Shown here: piece after piece, positions 28,573-37,161 of the stretch | Position numbering within the stretch: the stretch's first letter is position 1 | Layout: the number at the start of each line of letters is the position of its first letter | From: Litorivita pollutaquae | Lineage (GTDB): Bacteria > Pseudomonadota > Alphaproteobacteria > Rhodobacterales > Rhodobacteraceae | Reading direction: 5' to 3' | Assembly: GCF_003205515.1 (NCBI RefSeq) | Contig: NZ_KZ826491.1 | Coordinates: 1-64,000, forward strand | Length of the DNA: 64,000 nucleotides | Notes under the pieces: model-generated | The model's database searches: none | The model's input: only the letters and a program-made list of their open reading frames with translations | Told to the model about the DNA's origin: nothing | Program-made: the position numbers and the translations under genes

Positions 28573-29378
28573 GCATACAAACCACAATCCGTCGCACCAC
28601 CGTGCCGCAAATCGCAAATCGCAAGGGCGGCGAGCCGATTGTCTCGTTGACCTCCTATCACGCTCATACAGCAACGATTGTTGATGGCTACGCCGATTTC
28701 ATCCTTGTTGGGGACAGCCTTGGCATGGTCATGCACGGTATGGACAGCACTGTTGGCGTCTCGCTGGATTTGATGATCACCCATGGTCAGGCCGTGGTGC
28801 GCGGCACGCAAAAGGCGCTCATTGTTGTCGACATGCCCTTCGGCACCTATGAAGAAAGCCCGCAACTGGCCTTTCGCAATGCGGCGAAAATCATGAAAGA
28901 AACCGGTTGTGGCGCGGTGAAACTGGAAGGCGGCGCGCGCATGGGGGAGACGATTCGCTTTTTGACCGAACGCGGCATTCCGGTGATGGCGCATATTGGG
29001 CTGACCCCGCAATCAAGCCATGTAATGGGCGGGTTCAAGACCCAAGGTCGCGATGAAGACAGCTGGCCTTTGCATGAAGAAGACGCGCGGGTTGTCACCG
29101 AAGCCGGGGCATTCGCCGTGGTGCTGGAGGGAATGGTCGAACCATTGGCCGCGAAGATCACCAAGCAAGTAGCCATTCCTACCATCGGGATCGGGGCCTC
29201 TGCCGACTGTGACGGACAGATTTTGGTGCTTGAAGATATGCTCGGGTTGAACAAATGGACGCCGAAGTTTGTGAAAACATACGGCGACCTTGGCCCCGCA
29301 ATCGAGCGGGCCGTGGCAGAGTATGCCGCAGAGGTCAAATCCCGCGCCTTCCCAAGCGAGGATCAAATCTATCGCTGA
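28569..29378 (+). CDS. panB: 3-methyl-2-oxobutanoate hydroxymethyltransferase
   Basis: The first committed enzyme of pantothenate synthesis: it adds a hydroxymethyl group from methylene-tetrahydrofolate to ketoisovalerate. The 269-residue TIM-barrel protein has the family segments [22 protein letters not shown] with the metal-binding aspartate, VKLEGG, and [29 protein letters not shown] forms the C-terminal active-site wall. It is coupled to panC by a four-base overlap and ends six bases from the stop of the convergent GIY-YIG-like gene. Confidence 0.95.
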   Translation: MSIQTTIRRTTVPQIANRKGGEPIVSLTSYHAHTATIVDGYADFILVGDSLGMVMHGMDSTVGVSLDLMITHGQAVVRGTQKALIVVDMPFGTYEESPQLAFRNAAKIMKETGCGAVKLEGGARMGETIRFLTERGIPVMAHIGLTPQSSHVMGGFKTQGRDEDSWPLHEEDARVVTEAGAFAVVLEGMVEPLAAKITKQVAIPTIGIGASADCDGQILVLEDMLGLNKWTPKFVKTYGDLGPAIERAVAEYAAEVKSRAFPSEDQIYR

Positions 29379-29384
29379 GCGCGA

Positions 29385-29795
29385 TTATGCAGCTTTGGCG
29401 CGGTTCCAATCGGGCACATAGGCGGCGCGCAAATTGTTGCGCAATTCCCATGCGTTCTGAGCGAAATCGCGCACATCGCGGAAACTGTGGACATAGACTT
29501 CGACCTCGCGCCCTTCACCGAGAACCGAAATGATCTCCTGATGCACGCGGGCTTTGATCTTTCCAGATTGAGAGAGCTGGTCACTATGGGTTGCTCTGAA
29601 ATCGTCCAGCCGCTCGGTCAGTGCCCGCCCTGTTAATCCGACATAGACAGGCATGTTGTCGACAACCATGGCAAAAACTGCGGGGCGGTCCGGCACCAGA
29701 CCCTCGAAACGCAACGATCCATTTGCATCCAAGCACCATACGCCAACGTAGGCCAATGTATCGCGCCAAAACGGCGCCGTGTTGTTCACCATCAT
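29385..29795 (-). CDS. GIY-YIG nuclease-like protein
   Basis: 136 residues. The segment AVFAMVVDNMPVYVGLTGR followed by LTERL resembles the GIY-YIG core: a strand, then YVG, then a helix with an arginine. A later glutamate in NAWELRNNL is in the place of the metal-binding residue. The match is moderate, so nuclease activity is an inference. The protein is longer than the YhbQ-type GIY-YIG proteins. The start at 29795 has an AGGAGGAAAG ribosome binding site; 29792 is an adjacent alternative ATG. Confidence 0.55.
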   Translation of the reverse strand: MMVNNTAPFWRDTLAYVGVWCLDANGSLRFEGLVPDRPAVFAMVVDNMPVYVGLTGRALTERLDDFRATHSDQLSQSGKIKARVHQEIISVLGEGREVEVYVHSFRDVRDFAQNAWELRNNLRAAYVPDWNRAKAA

Positions 29796-30013
29796 CTTTC
29801 CTCCTACCAAAAACAAAGGGCTTGCTTGCCGCACGCAACGCGCACCCTCACAAACACCATGAGATATCAAAGAAGGAAGAGAGCTAATACTTTGCCAAAG
29901 GCGGGTGAAACACCAGCGGAGCCTCGCCGATTGCCTTTGTTTTAGGCGAAGACGCGCGATGCTGCGCAAATGCGCGCCCCTCTTTGCGGGCGGCGCGCGC
30001 CATTTGTAAGCGG

Positions 30014-31000
30014 TTACAGCATCGCGGGCACGACCTGATCCGGTGGACGATGACCGTCGGCGTATGTCTTGATGTTCAACAACACCTTCTCACCCATTTC
30101 GATCCGCCCCTCAACGGTCGCCGATCCCATATGCGGCAGCAAAAGCACATTGGGCAATTCACGCAGCGCCGGGGCGATTTCCCACCCGTGTTCATAGACG
30201 TCCAACCCCGCACCGGCCAATTCACCGGCGCGCAGCATCCGTACCATCGCGTTTTCGTCGATCACTTCGCCGCGTGACGTGTTCACGATCATCGCATCCG
30301 GTTTCATCAACTTCAGCCGCCGGGCGTTCAACAAATGATAGGTCGATGGCGTGTGTGGGCAGTTGATTGACAAGATGTCCATCCGTGCCACCATCTGATC
30401 GAGGCTTTCCCAAAAAGTTGCCTCAAGCCGATCTTCAACCTCGGGGCGCAGACGTTTGCGATTGTGGTAATGCACCTGCATGCCAAACGCTGTAGCGCGG
30501 CGAGCCACGGCTTGCCCGACATGACCCATGCCCAAAATGCCCAAACGGCGCCCGCTCACGCGACGACCCAGCAGAGCCGTCGGTGACCATCCGGTCCATT
30601 CGCCCGAGGTCATATGGCTCAGGCCTTCGGGAATGCGCCGCGTCGAGCCGAGAATCAGCGCCATGGTCATATCGGCGGTGTCTTCGGCGGAAACGCCGGG
30701 CGTATTAGAGACAAGAATGCCGCGTTGTCGGGCGGTTTGCACGTCGATGTGATCCACGCCGGCACCATAATTGGCAATCAGGCGCAATTGCGGTCCTGCC
30801 TGCGCGATCAAGGCCGCATCAATGGTATCGGTCAATGTGGGAACAAGCACATCGGCTGTGCGCATGGCATCCGCCAACTCTTCGCGGCTCATCGGCGTAT
30901 CGTCTTCGCGCAATGCCACGTTGAACAATTCGCTCATACGCGTTTCAACAGCATCAGGCAGGCGTCGCGTAACAACAACACTCAAACGGGGTGATGGCAT
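30014..31000 (-). CDS. D-2-hydroxyacid dehydrogenase (glyoxylate/hydroxypyruvate reductase type)
   Basis: A 328-residue NAD(P)-dependent enzyme of the D-isomer-specific 2-hydroxyacid dehydrogenase family. The Rossmann motif is LGILGMGHVGQAVARR. The catalytic triad is visible as Arg in NTSRGEVID, Glu in DVYEHGWE and His in LLPHMGSAT. The closest functional group is probably glyoxylate or glycerate dehydrogenases, but the substrate is inferred. The start at 31000 is chosen for its GAGGAGG ribosome binding site; the frame continues upstream. An imperfect G/C-rich hairpin lies just beyond the stop (about 29968-30005). Confidence 0.85.
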   Translation of the reverse strand: MPSPRLSVVVTRRLPDAVETRMSELFNVALREDDTPMSREELADAMRTADVLVPTLTDTIDAALIAQAGPQLRLIANYGAGVDHIDVQTARQRGILVSNTPGVSAEDTADMTMALILGSTRRIPEGLSHMTSGEWTGWSPTALLGRRVSGRRLGILGMGHVGQAVARRATAFGMQVHYHNRKRLRPEVEDRLEATFWESLDQMVARMDILSINCPHTPSTYHLLNARRLKLMKPDAMIVNTSRGEVIDENAMVRMLRAGELAGAGLDVYEHGWEIAPALRELPNVLLLPHMGSATVEGRIEMGEKVLLNIKTYADGHRPPDQVVPAML

Positions 31001-31126
31001 AGGGGCCTCCTCATCCTTCCAAAGCCGACGGTTCTGTGGCATCAAAGCCCATAGACAGCCGAGGCACAAGAACCCCGCGCAAAAACAAATAAGTTTCGAG
31101 CCATCAGAACCCAGCAAGCAGACCCT

Positions 31127-31660
31127 ATGACACAGCAAATGAGACGGATTTTCCTGTGCGCCGCCGCGATGAGGATCGCGGTGATGATCGTCGCCGTGAT
31201 CTTTGTGACCGCAAAACCTGCATTGGCACAAGAGCGCGGCAGCGTGACCAACCTGCCATTGCCGCGGTTCGTTTCAATGAAAGCCACCGAGGGCAACGTG
31301 CGGCGCGGCCCGTCTTTGACCCACCGTGTCGATTGGGTGTTCAAACGCCGCGAGATGCCGCTTGAGATCACCGCAGAGCACGGCCATTGGCGGCGCGTGC
31401 GTGATCGCGACGGCGCGGGTGGCTGGGTGCATTATTCGCTTTTGTCCGGTGTGCGCACCGTGATCGTCGAAAAAGACATGCTGCCGCTGCTGAAGAAACC
31501 ACAAGATGGGACCCCCATTACCGCACGGTTGGAGCTGGGCGTGATTGCACGGTTGAACGATTGCACCCCCGATTGGTGTTATCTCAATGCCGGTGGCTAT
31601 AAAGGTTGGGCGCCGAAATCGGCACTTTGGGGCGTTGCTCCCGACGAGATCCGCGAATAG
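31127..31660 (+). CDS. Exported SH3-domain protein
   Basis: 177 residues with a signal peptide (MRIAVMIVAVIFVTAKPALA). A bacterial SH3 (SH3_4-type) domain follows: ATEGNVRRGPSLTHRVDWVF, then HWRRVRDRDGAGGWVHYSLLSG and a second similar half that ends GYKGWAPKSALWGV. Such domains occur in envelope proteins that bind peptidoglycan or partner proteins. It is transcribed divergently from the hydroxyacid dehydrogenase and lies just upstream of the mechanosensitive channel gene. Confidence 0.78.
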   Translation: MTQQMRRIFLCAAAMRIAVMIVAVIFVTAKPALAQERGSVTNLPLPRFVSMKATEGNVRRGPSLTHRVDWVFKRREMPLEITAEHGHWRRVRDRDGAGGWVHYSLLSGVRTVIVEKDMLPLLKKPQDGTPITARLELGVIARLNDCTPDWCYLNAGGYKGWAPKSALWGVAPDEIRE

Positions 31661-31721
31661 CTTGCCCGCAGGGGAAATGGCGCTAGCGTGGAACAAAGTC
31701 CCATCTTGGAATCCATGCCCC

Positions 31722-33155
31722 ATGCCCGACCTTCTGTTGATGTCCCTTCTCCGCCCGCTCTCGCGACGTCTGCGCGCCCCTATGCGGAAGCCTGCGGGGT
31801 TCCGGCCGCGCTTGGCCGCGCTGTCCTTGTCGATGCTCTTGGCGCTAAGCCTGTGGGGCGTGGCGGCGGTGCCCGTGTCTGCGCAAATCGCCACCGAGCA
31901 ACCCAGCGGCACCATCACCGTCAGCGACAACGCCGCGCAAGACGCGGCCATCGCGCGCCGTATCCGTGACATTTTGGGAGAACTGGACGGCTATGACGAC
32001 ATTTCGGTCACCGTGACGTCAGGCATTGTCACCCTGCGCGGCATCACGCCGGATGCGGCCACGACCACACGGCTGGACGAGCTGGTGTCCCGTGTCGAAG
32101 GCGTTGTGGCGATTGAAAACGAGGTCGCAGAAACCACCGATGTCGCCGAACGGTTGTCGCCGTTGGTTGACCGGTTGCGCGAACGTATCGCAACTGTCGT
32201 GAGCTATCTGCCGCTGCTGGCGATTGCGATTGCGGCATTTTGCGCTGTGGTCATGCTCGGATTCGCAATCGCCCGGCGGCAGCAACCCTGGACGCGCATG
32301 GCGCCGAACGCTTTTATTGCAGATATCTACCGGCAGATTTTGCGGCTGGTGACCGTGATCACTGCGCTGGTGGTGGCGCTTGATATCTTGGGCGCCACAG
32401 CGCTGCTTTCGACCATCCTCGGGGCGGCAGGGATCGCGGGATTGGCCATTGGTTTTGCGGTCAAGGATACGGTGGAAAATTTCATCGCCTCGGTGTTGCT
32501 ATCGATCCGCCAGCCCTTCAAACCCAATGACACGATCGAGATCGACGGCGACACTGGCAATGTGATCCGCATGACCGCACGTGCTACCATTCTGCTCAGC
32601 TTTGACGGCAACCATATCCGCATTCCCAATTCCACGGTGTTTAAATCACGGATCATCAATTACACCCGCAATGACGAGCGGCGGCTTACCTTTGACATCG
32701 GCGTCGCACCGGATGCGGATCTGGCCTCGGCGCAGCAGGTGGCGTTGGTGGCGCTGCAAGAACTGCCCTTTGTCTTGGCCGAGCCTGCGCCGAACGCATG
32801 GCTGTCGGGCATCGGTGACAGCACCGTGACCTTGAGCTTGGCGGCGTGGATCAAGCAAAGTGAAACCTCGCTGGTCATGGCACAAAGCGAGGCGATTCGG
32901 CATAGCCTCACGGCTTTAACAGAGGCCGGTATCGACATGCCTGAACCGACTTACCGTTTGCGCGGCATGACCGCCGCTGCCCCCGCCGCCTCAAGCGAGC
33001 CGGCTACCACCGCCCCACCGGCACGCGCAAAACCGATTCCCGGGCATGGGACCGGCGCGGAGGCAGAAGCCTCGTTAAAATCAATGGTCAACGAGGAACG
33101 GGAGGCTCTGGCAGACGCAGATTTGCTAAACCGCGAAGGTGCAAACCAAGAATAG
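31722..33155 (+). CDS. Small-conductance mechanosensitive channel with an N-terminal BON domain
   Basis: A 477-residue MscS-family inner-membrane channel that releases solutes under hypo-osmotic shock. It starts with a signal-like hydrophobic segment ending AVPVSAQ. A periplasmic BON domain follows (ISVTVTSGIVTLRG and VEGVVAIENEV), then transmembrane segments. The pore helix and following region are GAAGIAGLAIGFAVKDTVENF, and the beta domain includes QPFKPNDTIEIDG. The C-terminal tail is rich in Ala, Pro and Glu. The BON addition is less common than plain MscS. Several starts are possible (31677, 31722, 31740, 31782); the choice is uncertain. Confidence 0.85.
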   Translation: MPDLLLMSLLRPLSRRLRAPMRKPAGFRPRLAALSLSMLLALSLWGVAAVPVSAQIATEQPSGTITVSDNAAQDAAIARRIRDILGELDGYDDISVTVTSGIVTLRGITPDAATTTRLDELVSRVEGVVAIENEVAETTDVAERLSPLVDRLRERIATVVSYLPLLAIAIAAFCAVVMLGFAIARRQQPWTRMAPNAFIADIYRQILRLVTVITALVVALDILGATALLSTILGAAGIAGLAIGFAVKDTVENFIASVLLSIRQPFKPNDTIEIDGDTGNVIRMTARATILLSFDGNHIRIPNSTVFKSRIINYTRNDERRLTFDIGVAPDADLASAQQVALVALQELPFVLAEPAPNAWLSGIGDSTVTLSLAAWIKQSETSLVMAQSEAIRHSLTALTEAGIDMPEPTYRLRGMTAAAPAASSEPATTAPPARAKPIPGHGTGAEAEASLKSMVNEEREALADADLLNREGANQE

Positions 33156-33217
33156 CAATTTTTTTCCATCATAGGACTTGATCAGCGCCCGCGTTCGGCG
33201 TAATCAGCGGCCTCAGT

Positions 33218-33292
33218 TGGGATGTAGCCAAGTGGTAAGGCAACTGTTTTTGGTACAGTGTACCGTAGGTTCGAATCCTACCATCCCAGCCA
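33218..33292 (+). tRNA. tRNA-Gln (anticodon TTG)
   Basis: Acceptor arms TGGGATG and CATCCCA pair perfectly, followed by discriminator G and an encoded CCA. The anticodon stem ACTGT/ACAGT holds the loop TTTTGGT with anticodon TTG at 33250-33252, which reads CAA. The T arm contains GGTTCGAATCC. It marks the left edge of the accessory patch. Confidence 0.95.
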
Positions 33293-33300
33293 ATTTTCTG

Positions 33301-33446
33301 AATTTGTGATGTTCGGTCAAAATTGGAACCTAACCGGTCCAACTTGGAACCTTGACCTGGCAAGACTGGGGTTTTGGGCCAGAATAGATATTTCCTCTTT
33401 TGATTATAAAGTTTCTGTCGCATTGATGTGAAATCCGAAAATTTAC
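33301..33446 (+). repeat. Diverged direct repeat, copy A
   Basis: This stretch, eight bases after tRNA-Gln, matches 34996-35142 in the same orientation. Counting by hand, 81 of the first 100 positions are identical without a gap; the rest aligns with one gap and ends in a shared AAATTTAC. It is followed at once by the truncated IS transposase. Its function is unknown. Confidence 0.75.
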
Positions 33447-33484
33447 TCGGTAATCCCCCCATTTTTTAATGGGGTTCAGCCGTA

Positions 33485-33963
33485 GAATTCATGCGGCTGT
33501 TTTCAGTTTCATGGCGGTTGTCGAGCACGTTGGATGCCAGCTTCTGTGTCGAAGCTTTGAACGAGGCTATTACCAAATACGGCAAGCCTGAGAGCATGAA
33601 CAGTGATCAGGGCTCCCGGTTCACCGGGGCGGTCTGGATCCCCACCCTGACCGATGCCAAAATCAAAATCTCGATGGATGGGCGCGGCCGATACTTGGAC
33701 AACATCTTCATCGAACGGCTCTGGCGATCCCTCAAGCAGGAGGCGGTTTCTTTGCATAAATTGCAGGATGGGTTCCAAGCCGAACGCACCATCAACAACT
33801 GGATCGTTTTCTACAATGCTGATCGACCGCACACGGCGCTTGATAAACGAACGCCCGACGACGCATACTTTGATGCGATACAGGTGAACCAAGCGGCATG
33901 CAACCTAGCCCGGCTACATCTTAGCTCAACCGCAAACCTGTCTAGAAAAGCCGGACCACTTCA
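33485..33963 (+). mobile_element. Truncated IS3-family element
   Basis: The 3' portion of an IS3-type element. The left boundary is where the transposase frame picks up after repeat A, about 33485, and the 5' part with orfA is gone. The right boundary is placed at CCGGACCACTTCA, about 33963, because IS3-type ends finish with CA. Target duplications cannot be checked because one end is missing. Confidence 0.65.
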
Positions 33964-34090
33964 TAATATGACACATAGTAGTCCGAATAGTAGAGATAAG
34001 AGAATTTTGCGGAGGTACGTTGCGGATGAAAGCGAAAACAGATTGGAAAGGTGTGCGTTGGGAATCCGTAAAGGGTATTGCAAACAATGA
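33491..34090 (+). pseudogene. IS3-family transposase OrfB, 5'-truncated
   Basis: The frame encodes the C-terminal half of a retroviral-type integrase core: VEALNEAITKYGKPESMNSDQG (second catalytic Asp), then RYLDNIFIERLWRSLKQE (catalytic Glu) and YNADRPHTALDKRTPDDAYF. The first catalytic Asp and the helix-turn-helix OrfA are missing, so it cannot transpose by itself. After the true C-terminus the frame runs on through the IS end to 34090 and overlaps the start of the next gene. It belongs to a different IS3 subgroup from the fragment at the left edge of the window. Confidence 0.85.
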
Positions 34091-34661
34091 CTTCACGCGG
34101 GTCATTGGGTTGATACCTATTGCCGGTTACCTGATCCTGTTCAACGATGAAATCGCTGGGATGCTTTCTTTCGATGCATTGGCAGGCGTCGGTGAAGGTG
34201 AGAGATCGCCTTTCCTCTTGGACGGCCTGACCAAGCTTCGATTGGTGTTCTTCGGAAGCCTATCCGTGCTCTCCTCGTTTCTGACCTACAGATTGTTCCG
34301 TCCAGAAGTGTTGGAGGTCGCCAAAAACGACCTAGACTTTTCTGAATTAGTAAGACAGCGATACAGCGTCTACGAGCTCGCCCAAATAGAAAAGCACGTT
34401 TACTCTAACTCGTGGGCAGAACGAACCGAGTCCTTTTGGAAATTCTGGGGTACACAGCGCTCCAAGAAGCCTGTGGTTTCAGGTTTTAGGCCAGACGTCA
34501 GAGCCCAGATGTTCTCGAGGCATGGCGACTACATAGGCTTTCTCGCGAGAGAGTGGTGGGACGGTATGATGCACACCTATAAGCCCGCACGAATATGCTC
34601 CCTAGTGTTTGGAGTTGGGGGATATGTCATGTTGGCAGTTCCCAGCTTGGACGTCGCTTAG
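34026..34661 (+). CDS. Hypothetical membrane protein (accessory)
   Basis: About 211 residues with three hydrophobic segments: VIGLIPIAGYLILF near 25-40, LVFFGSLSVLSSFLTYRLF near 75-95, and ICSLVFGVGGYVMLAV at the C-terminus. Between the second and third is a charged soluble loop of about 95 residues. I do not recognise the family. A GGAGG lies at 34011-34015, so either the TTG at 34020 or the ATG at 34026 may be the start. Base composition is A/T-richer than in the core genes, and it stands between an IS remnant and a repeat, so it was probably acquired. It has no partner gene in the patch. Confidence 0.6.
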   Translation: MKAKTDWKGVRWESVKGIANNDFTRVIGLIPIAGYLILFNDEIAGMLSFDALAGVGEGERSPFLLDGLTKLRLVFFGSLSVLSSFLTYRLFRPEVLEVAKNDLDFSELVRQRYSVYELAQIEKHVYSNSWAERTESFWKFWGTQRSKKPVVSGFRPDVRAQMFSRHGDYIGFLAREWWDGMMHTYKPARICSLVFGVGGYVMLAVPSLDVA

Positions 34662-35476
34662 GCGGTTCTTCGGCAGCTACTTATTGGCTAGTGTGCGCTC
34701 GCGGAGAAGGTCCGGTCCGACGGGCCGCACTGCGGCGTGGCCGGAGCATAGATAATGTCAAGAACAGGCCGATCTTACCACATCTCGAACCTTAACTGAG
34801 CCGCATCGTATCGGTTGCCAACTGCGTATAGACTTTGGTCAGCGACATAAAATCTGAGATGTATTCTGAGTACAAAATAGCGGGTTCCGGTCTTGCGCGG
34901 AATAGGTTTCAATTCATTTAGGACATCCAGAATAAATCTGTCCCATATCAAATACTTAATTTTTCCCCAGTTTCCAATCGTCACCGGACGCCACAAATTT
35001 GTAATGTTCGGTCGAAAATGGTACCTCGCTGGGCCAACGTGACACCTTGACCGGGCAAGAGTGGGGTCTGGGGCCAGAAAAGCTATTTCGTCCTTCGATT
35101 CTTTGAAATTCCGCCGCGCTGACGTAGAATTCGCAAATTTACCCGTTCCGAACCCGAGCGCCACGCGTTCGACGTAAATTACGCAGCCTGACGAACATCA
35201 TCACCCACATCCGTGGCCCTGAAGCCTTTCAGGGAGCCAATTGAGCCTGCGGAGACGTTCTCACGACACCTCATAGGTTGATCTGATTAAGATGAGCAAC
35301 AAACTCTCTCTTAGCAAATCGACCTATTTGGCCCCATAGGCGCTGACGTCAGGCAGTCGAAGAACATGTCTTTTCGGCTTGGCACCGAGCTGTAATCTCG
35401 CGGTTGACGCGGGTTTGGAAACGGTGCTCGAATAGAGGGGAAAATTTGCGCTAATCCGGCGCGACAGGAGGCTATC
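34662..35476. other. A/T-rich gap with repeat copy B
   Basis: 815 bases without a convincing gene. A minus-strand frame of 129 codons (34775-35164) runs through repeat copy B and is probably not a gene in that half. Its C-terminal part, which ends in YDAAQLRFEMW, could be a gene fragment. The last 100 bases lead into the methyltransferase gene and contain its AGGAGG ribosome binding site. Confidence 0.45.
34996..35142 (+). repeat. Diverged direct repeat, copy B
   Basis: Partner of 33301-33446 in direct orientation. The two copies bracket about 1.55 kb that holds the truncated transposase and the orphan membrane protein. The minus-strand translations of the two copies also look alike (GKFANSTSARR versus SKFSDFTSMRQ), so they may be remnants of one mobile element or of a short repeated reading frame. 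Confidence 0.75.
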
Positions 35477-36169
35477 ATGCAAGCGCCAAGCGGAATTACA
35501 TCGAATATGCAGCTGATCGAGGCTTGCTTTGCCCCGCTGGCGGGGCGGGCGCTTCTTGATGTTGGCTGCGGCGGCGGCAACTTGTTGGGCGCGTTGGCCA
35601 AACGCGGGGCGGTTCCTGTCGGTGTGGACCCCTTACCCAGCGCCGTCGCAGCGGCGCAGGCGCGGTATCCCGCGCTTGATATTCAGGAGGCCGCTGCCGA
35701 ATCTCTTCCCTTTCCTGAGGGGCAATTCGAGGGCGCAATCATTCTCAACAGCCTGCATCATTTCACGCAAGACAGCGTGGCTTTGGCGCTGACCGAATGT
35801 TTGCGTGTTCTGGTCAAGGGGGCGGGGCTTTTGGTGATCGAACCGGCGGCGCGCGGCGGGTATTTCGAGGTCGCGCGCCCGGTCGAGGACGAAACCGTTG
35901 TGCGCGCTGCTGCGTTGCAGGTGCTCGATGCCGAGATTGCCGCAGGGCGTATCGGTTGTGCTTTCCGGTTGGAGTATGACACGGCGGTGCCGGTCACGGA
36001 CGCAGATTCAGTTTTAAAATCGCTGGTGCAGGTCGATCCGGCCCGCTCCGAGCGCGCTGCATCCTGCGCCGCCGAGGTTCAGGCCCTGTTCAACCAGCAT
36101 GTGCAAACCGGTCCAAGGGGACGGTTTCTGGATCAACCGATGATTGCCTATTTTCTACAAGCTGTATGA
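35477..36169 (+). CDS. Class I SAM-dependent methyltransferase
   Basis: A 230-residue protein of the methyltransferase type 11 fold. Motif I is ALLDVGCGGGNLLGAL, the acidic end of strand 2 is VGVDPLPSA, motif II-III covers FEGAIILNSLHHF and motif post-III is LLVIEPAARGG. The acceptor substrate cannot be predicted. Its start follows an AGGAGG ribosome binding site. It is alone between the accessory patch and the convergent DUF1013 gene, with which it shares a two-way terminator. Confidence 0.82.
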   Translation: MQAPSGITSNMQLIEACFAPLAGRALLDVGCGGGNLLGALAKRGAVPVGVDPLPSAVAAAQARYPALDIQEAAAESLPFPEGQFEGAIILNSLHHFTQDSVALALTECLRVLVKGAGLLVIEPAARGGYFEVARPVEDETVVRAAALQVLDAEIAAGRIGCAFRLEYDTAVPVTDADSVLKSLVQVDPARSERAASCAAEVQALFNQHVQTGPRGRFLDQPMIAYFLQAV

Positions 36170-36179
36170 TTTTAAACGA

Positions 36180-36207
36180 GAAAGCCCGCGCATCTGCACG
36201 GGCTTTC
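36180..36207. terminator. Bidirectional hairpin terminator
   Basis: GAAAGCCCG paired with CGGGCTTTC around a ten-base loop, between the stop of the methyltransferase gene and the stop of the convergent DUF1013 gene. The U-rich tails are short on both strands. Confidence 0.7.
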
Positions 36208-36230
36208 GGATCTTATCGTGACGGCACCGT

Positions 36231-36977
36231 TTAGGCGTCATCGTCATCCTTGCCATCATCATCGGGCAGGTTGAAGAAGCTGTCGGCATCGAAAACCTTC
36301 TCTTCTTCTTTTTCTTCGCGGTCATCTGACAGGGTGAATGTTTCGAGGCCTTCGATGGCGCTGGGGATTTTCGGTTCCGGATCCATTGACAGGCTTTGTT
36401 CCGTCGACAGCAATTTACGGCGCTCATCGTCGGTCATGGAGGCGCCATCAGCAGCCTTTTTCGCGGCGGCTTTTTGCACAGCTGCATCCAATTCCGATTG
36501 TTTGCACAGGCCAAGCGCCACCGGATCAATCGGTTGGATGTTGGCGATGTTCCAGTGCGTGCGCTCGCGGATCGCCTGAATGGTCGGTTTGGTGGTACCA
36601 ACCAATTTTGACACCTGCGCATCGCTGAGCTCGGGGTGGAATTTTACCAGCCAATAGATCGACGCCGGGCGGTCCTGACGTTTGGACAAGGGGGTATAAC
36701 GCGGGCCGCGACGCTTTTCCTCGCCGACGGCGGCGGAGTTGAATTTCAATTTCAACTTATGCAGCGGGTTTTTTTCCGCAGCGTCGATTTCCTCTTGGGT
36801 CAACTGGTTGTTGGCAATCGGATCAAACCCTTTCACACCTGCGGCGACGTCGCCATCCGCGATGCCTTGGATTTCCAATTCGTGCATGCCGGTGAAATCC
36901 GCGATCTGTTTAAAGGTGATGGTGGTGTTGTCCACAAGCCAAACAGCTGTGGCTTTTGCCATAATCGGTTGTGCCAT
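36231..36977 (-). CDS. DUF1013 family regulator
   Basis: A 248-residue cytoplasmic protein of the alphaproteobacterial DUF1013 family. A helical DNA-binding-like part is seen in FKQIADFTGMHELEIQGI and again in AQVSKLVGTTKPTIQAIR. A very acidic C-terminal tail (EEKEEEK and DDDGKDDDDA) follows. I recall that a Caulobacter member, TrcR, has been linked to RNA polymerase; I am not certain that it does the same here. The start has an AAGGAGG ribosome binding site. It is monocistronic. Confidence 0.82.
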   Translation of the reverse strand: MAQPIMAKATAVWLVDNTTITFKQIADFTGMHELEIQGIADGDVAAGVKGFDPIANNQLTQEEIDAAEKNPLHKLKLKFNSAAVGEEKRRGPRYTPLSKRQDRPASIYWLVKFHPELSDAQVSKLVGTTKPTIQAIRERTHWNIANIQPIDPVALGLCKQSELDAAVQKAAAKKAADGASMTDDERRKLLSTEQSLSMDPEPKIPSAIEGLETFTLSDDREEKEEEKVFDADSFFNLPDDDGKDDDDA

Positions 36978-37161
36978 GTCGGCCTCCTTACTTGTATGTA
37001 TGCCGGAACGTGCGCCACCGGCGGGCGGGCCTACGCCGGAAACCTGTCGGGCAAATCTTTCCCGTCGCCTGAAAGAGGCGGCCCTGCGCGCAGGGTCTGG
37101 TTTCCATTGTGGGGGAACTTACCGGCGATATACTACGCAAAAACCTATAAGGGAAGAGTGA

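Noticed and set aside
34775-35164. 129-codon minus-strand frame
   Set aside because: Its first half lies in repeat copy B, whose sister copy A is not a gene of the same form, and there is no ribosome binding site. Its tail alone is not enough to call a gene.
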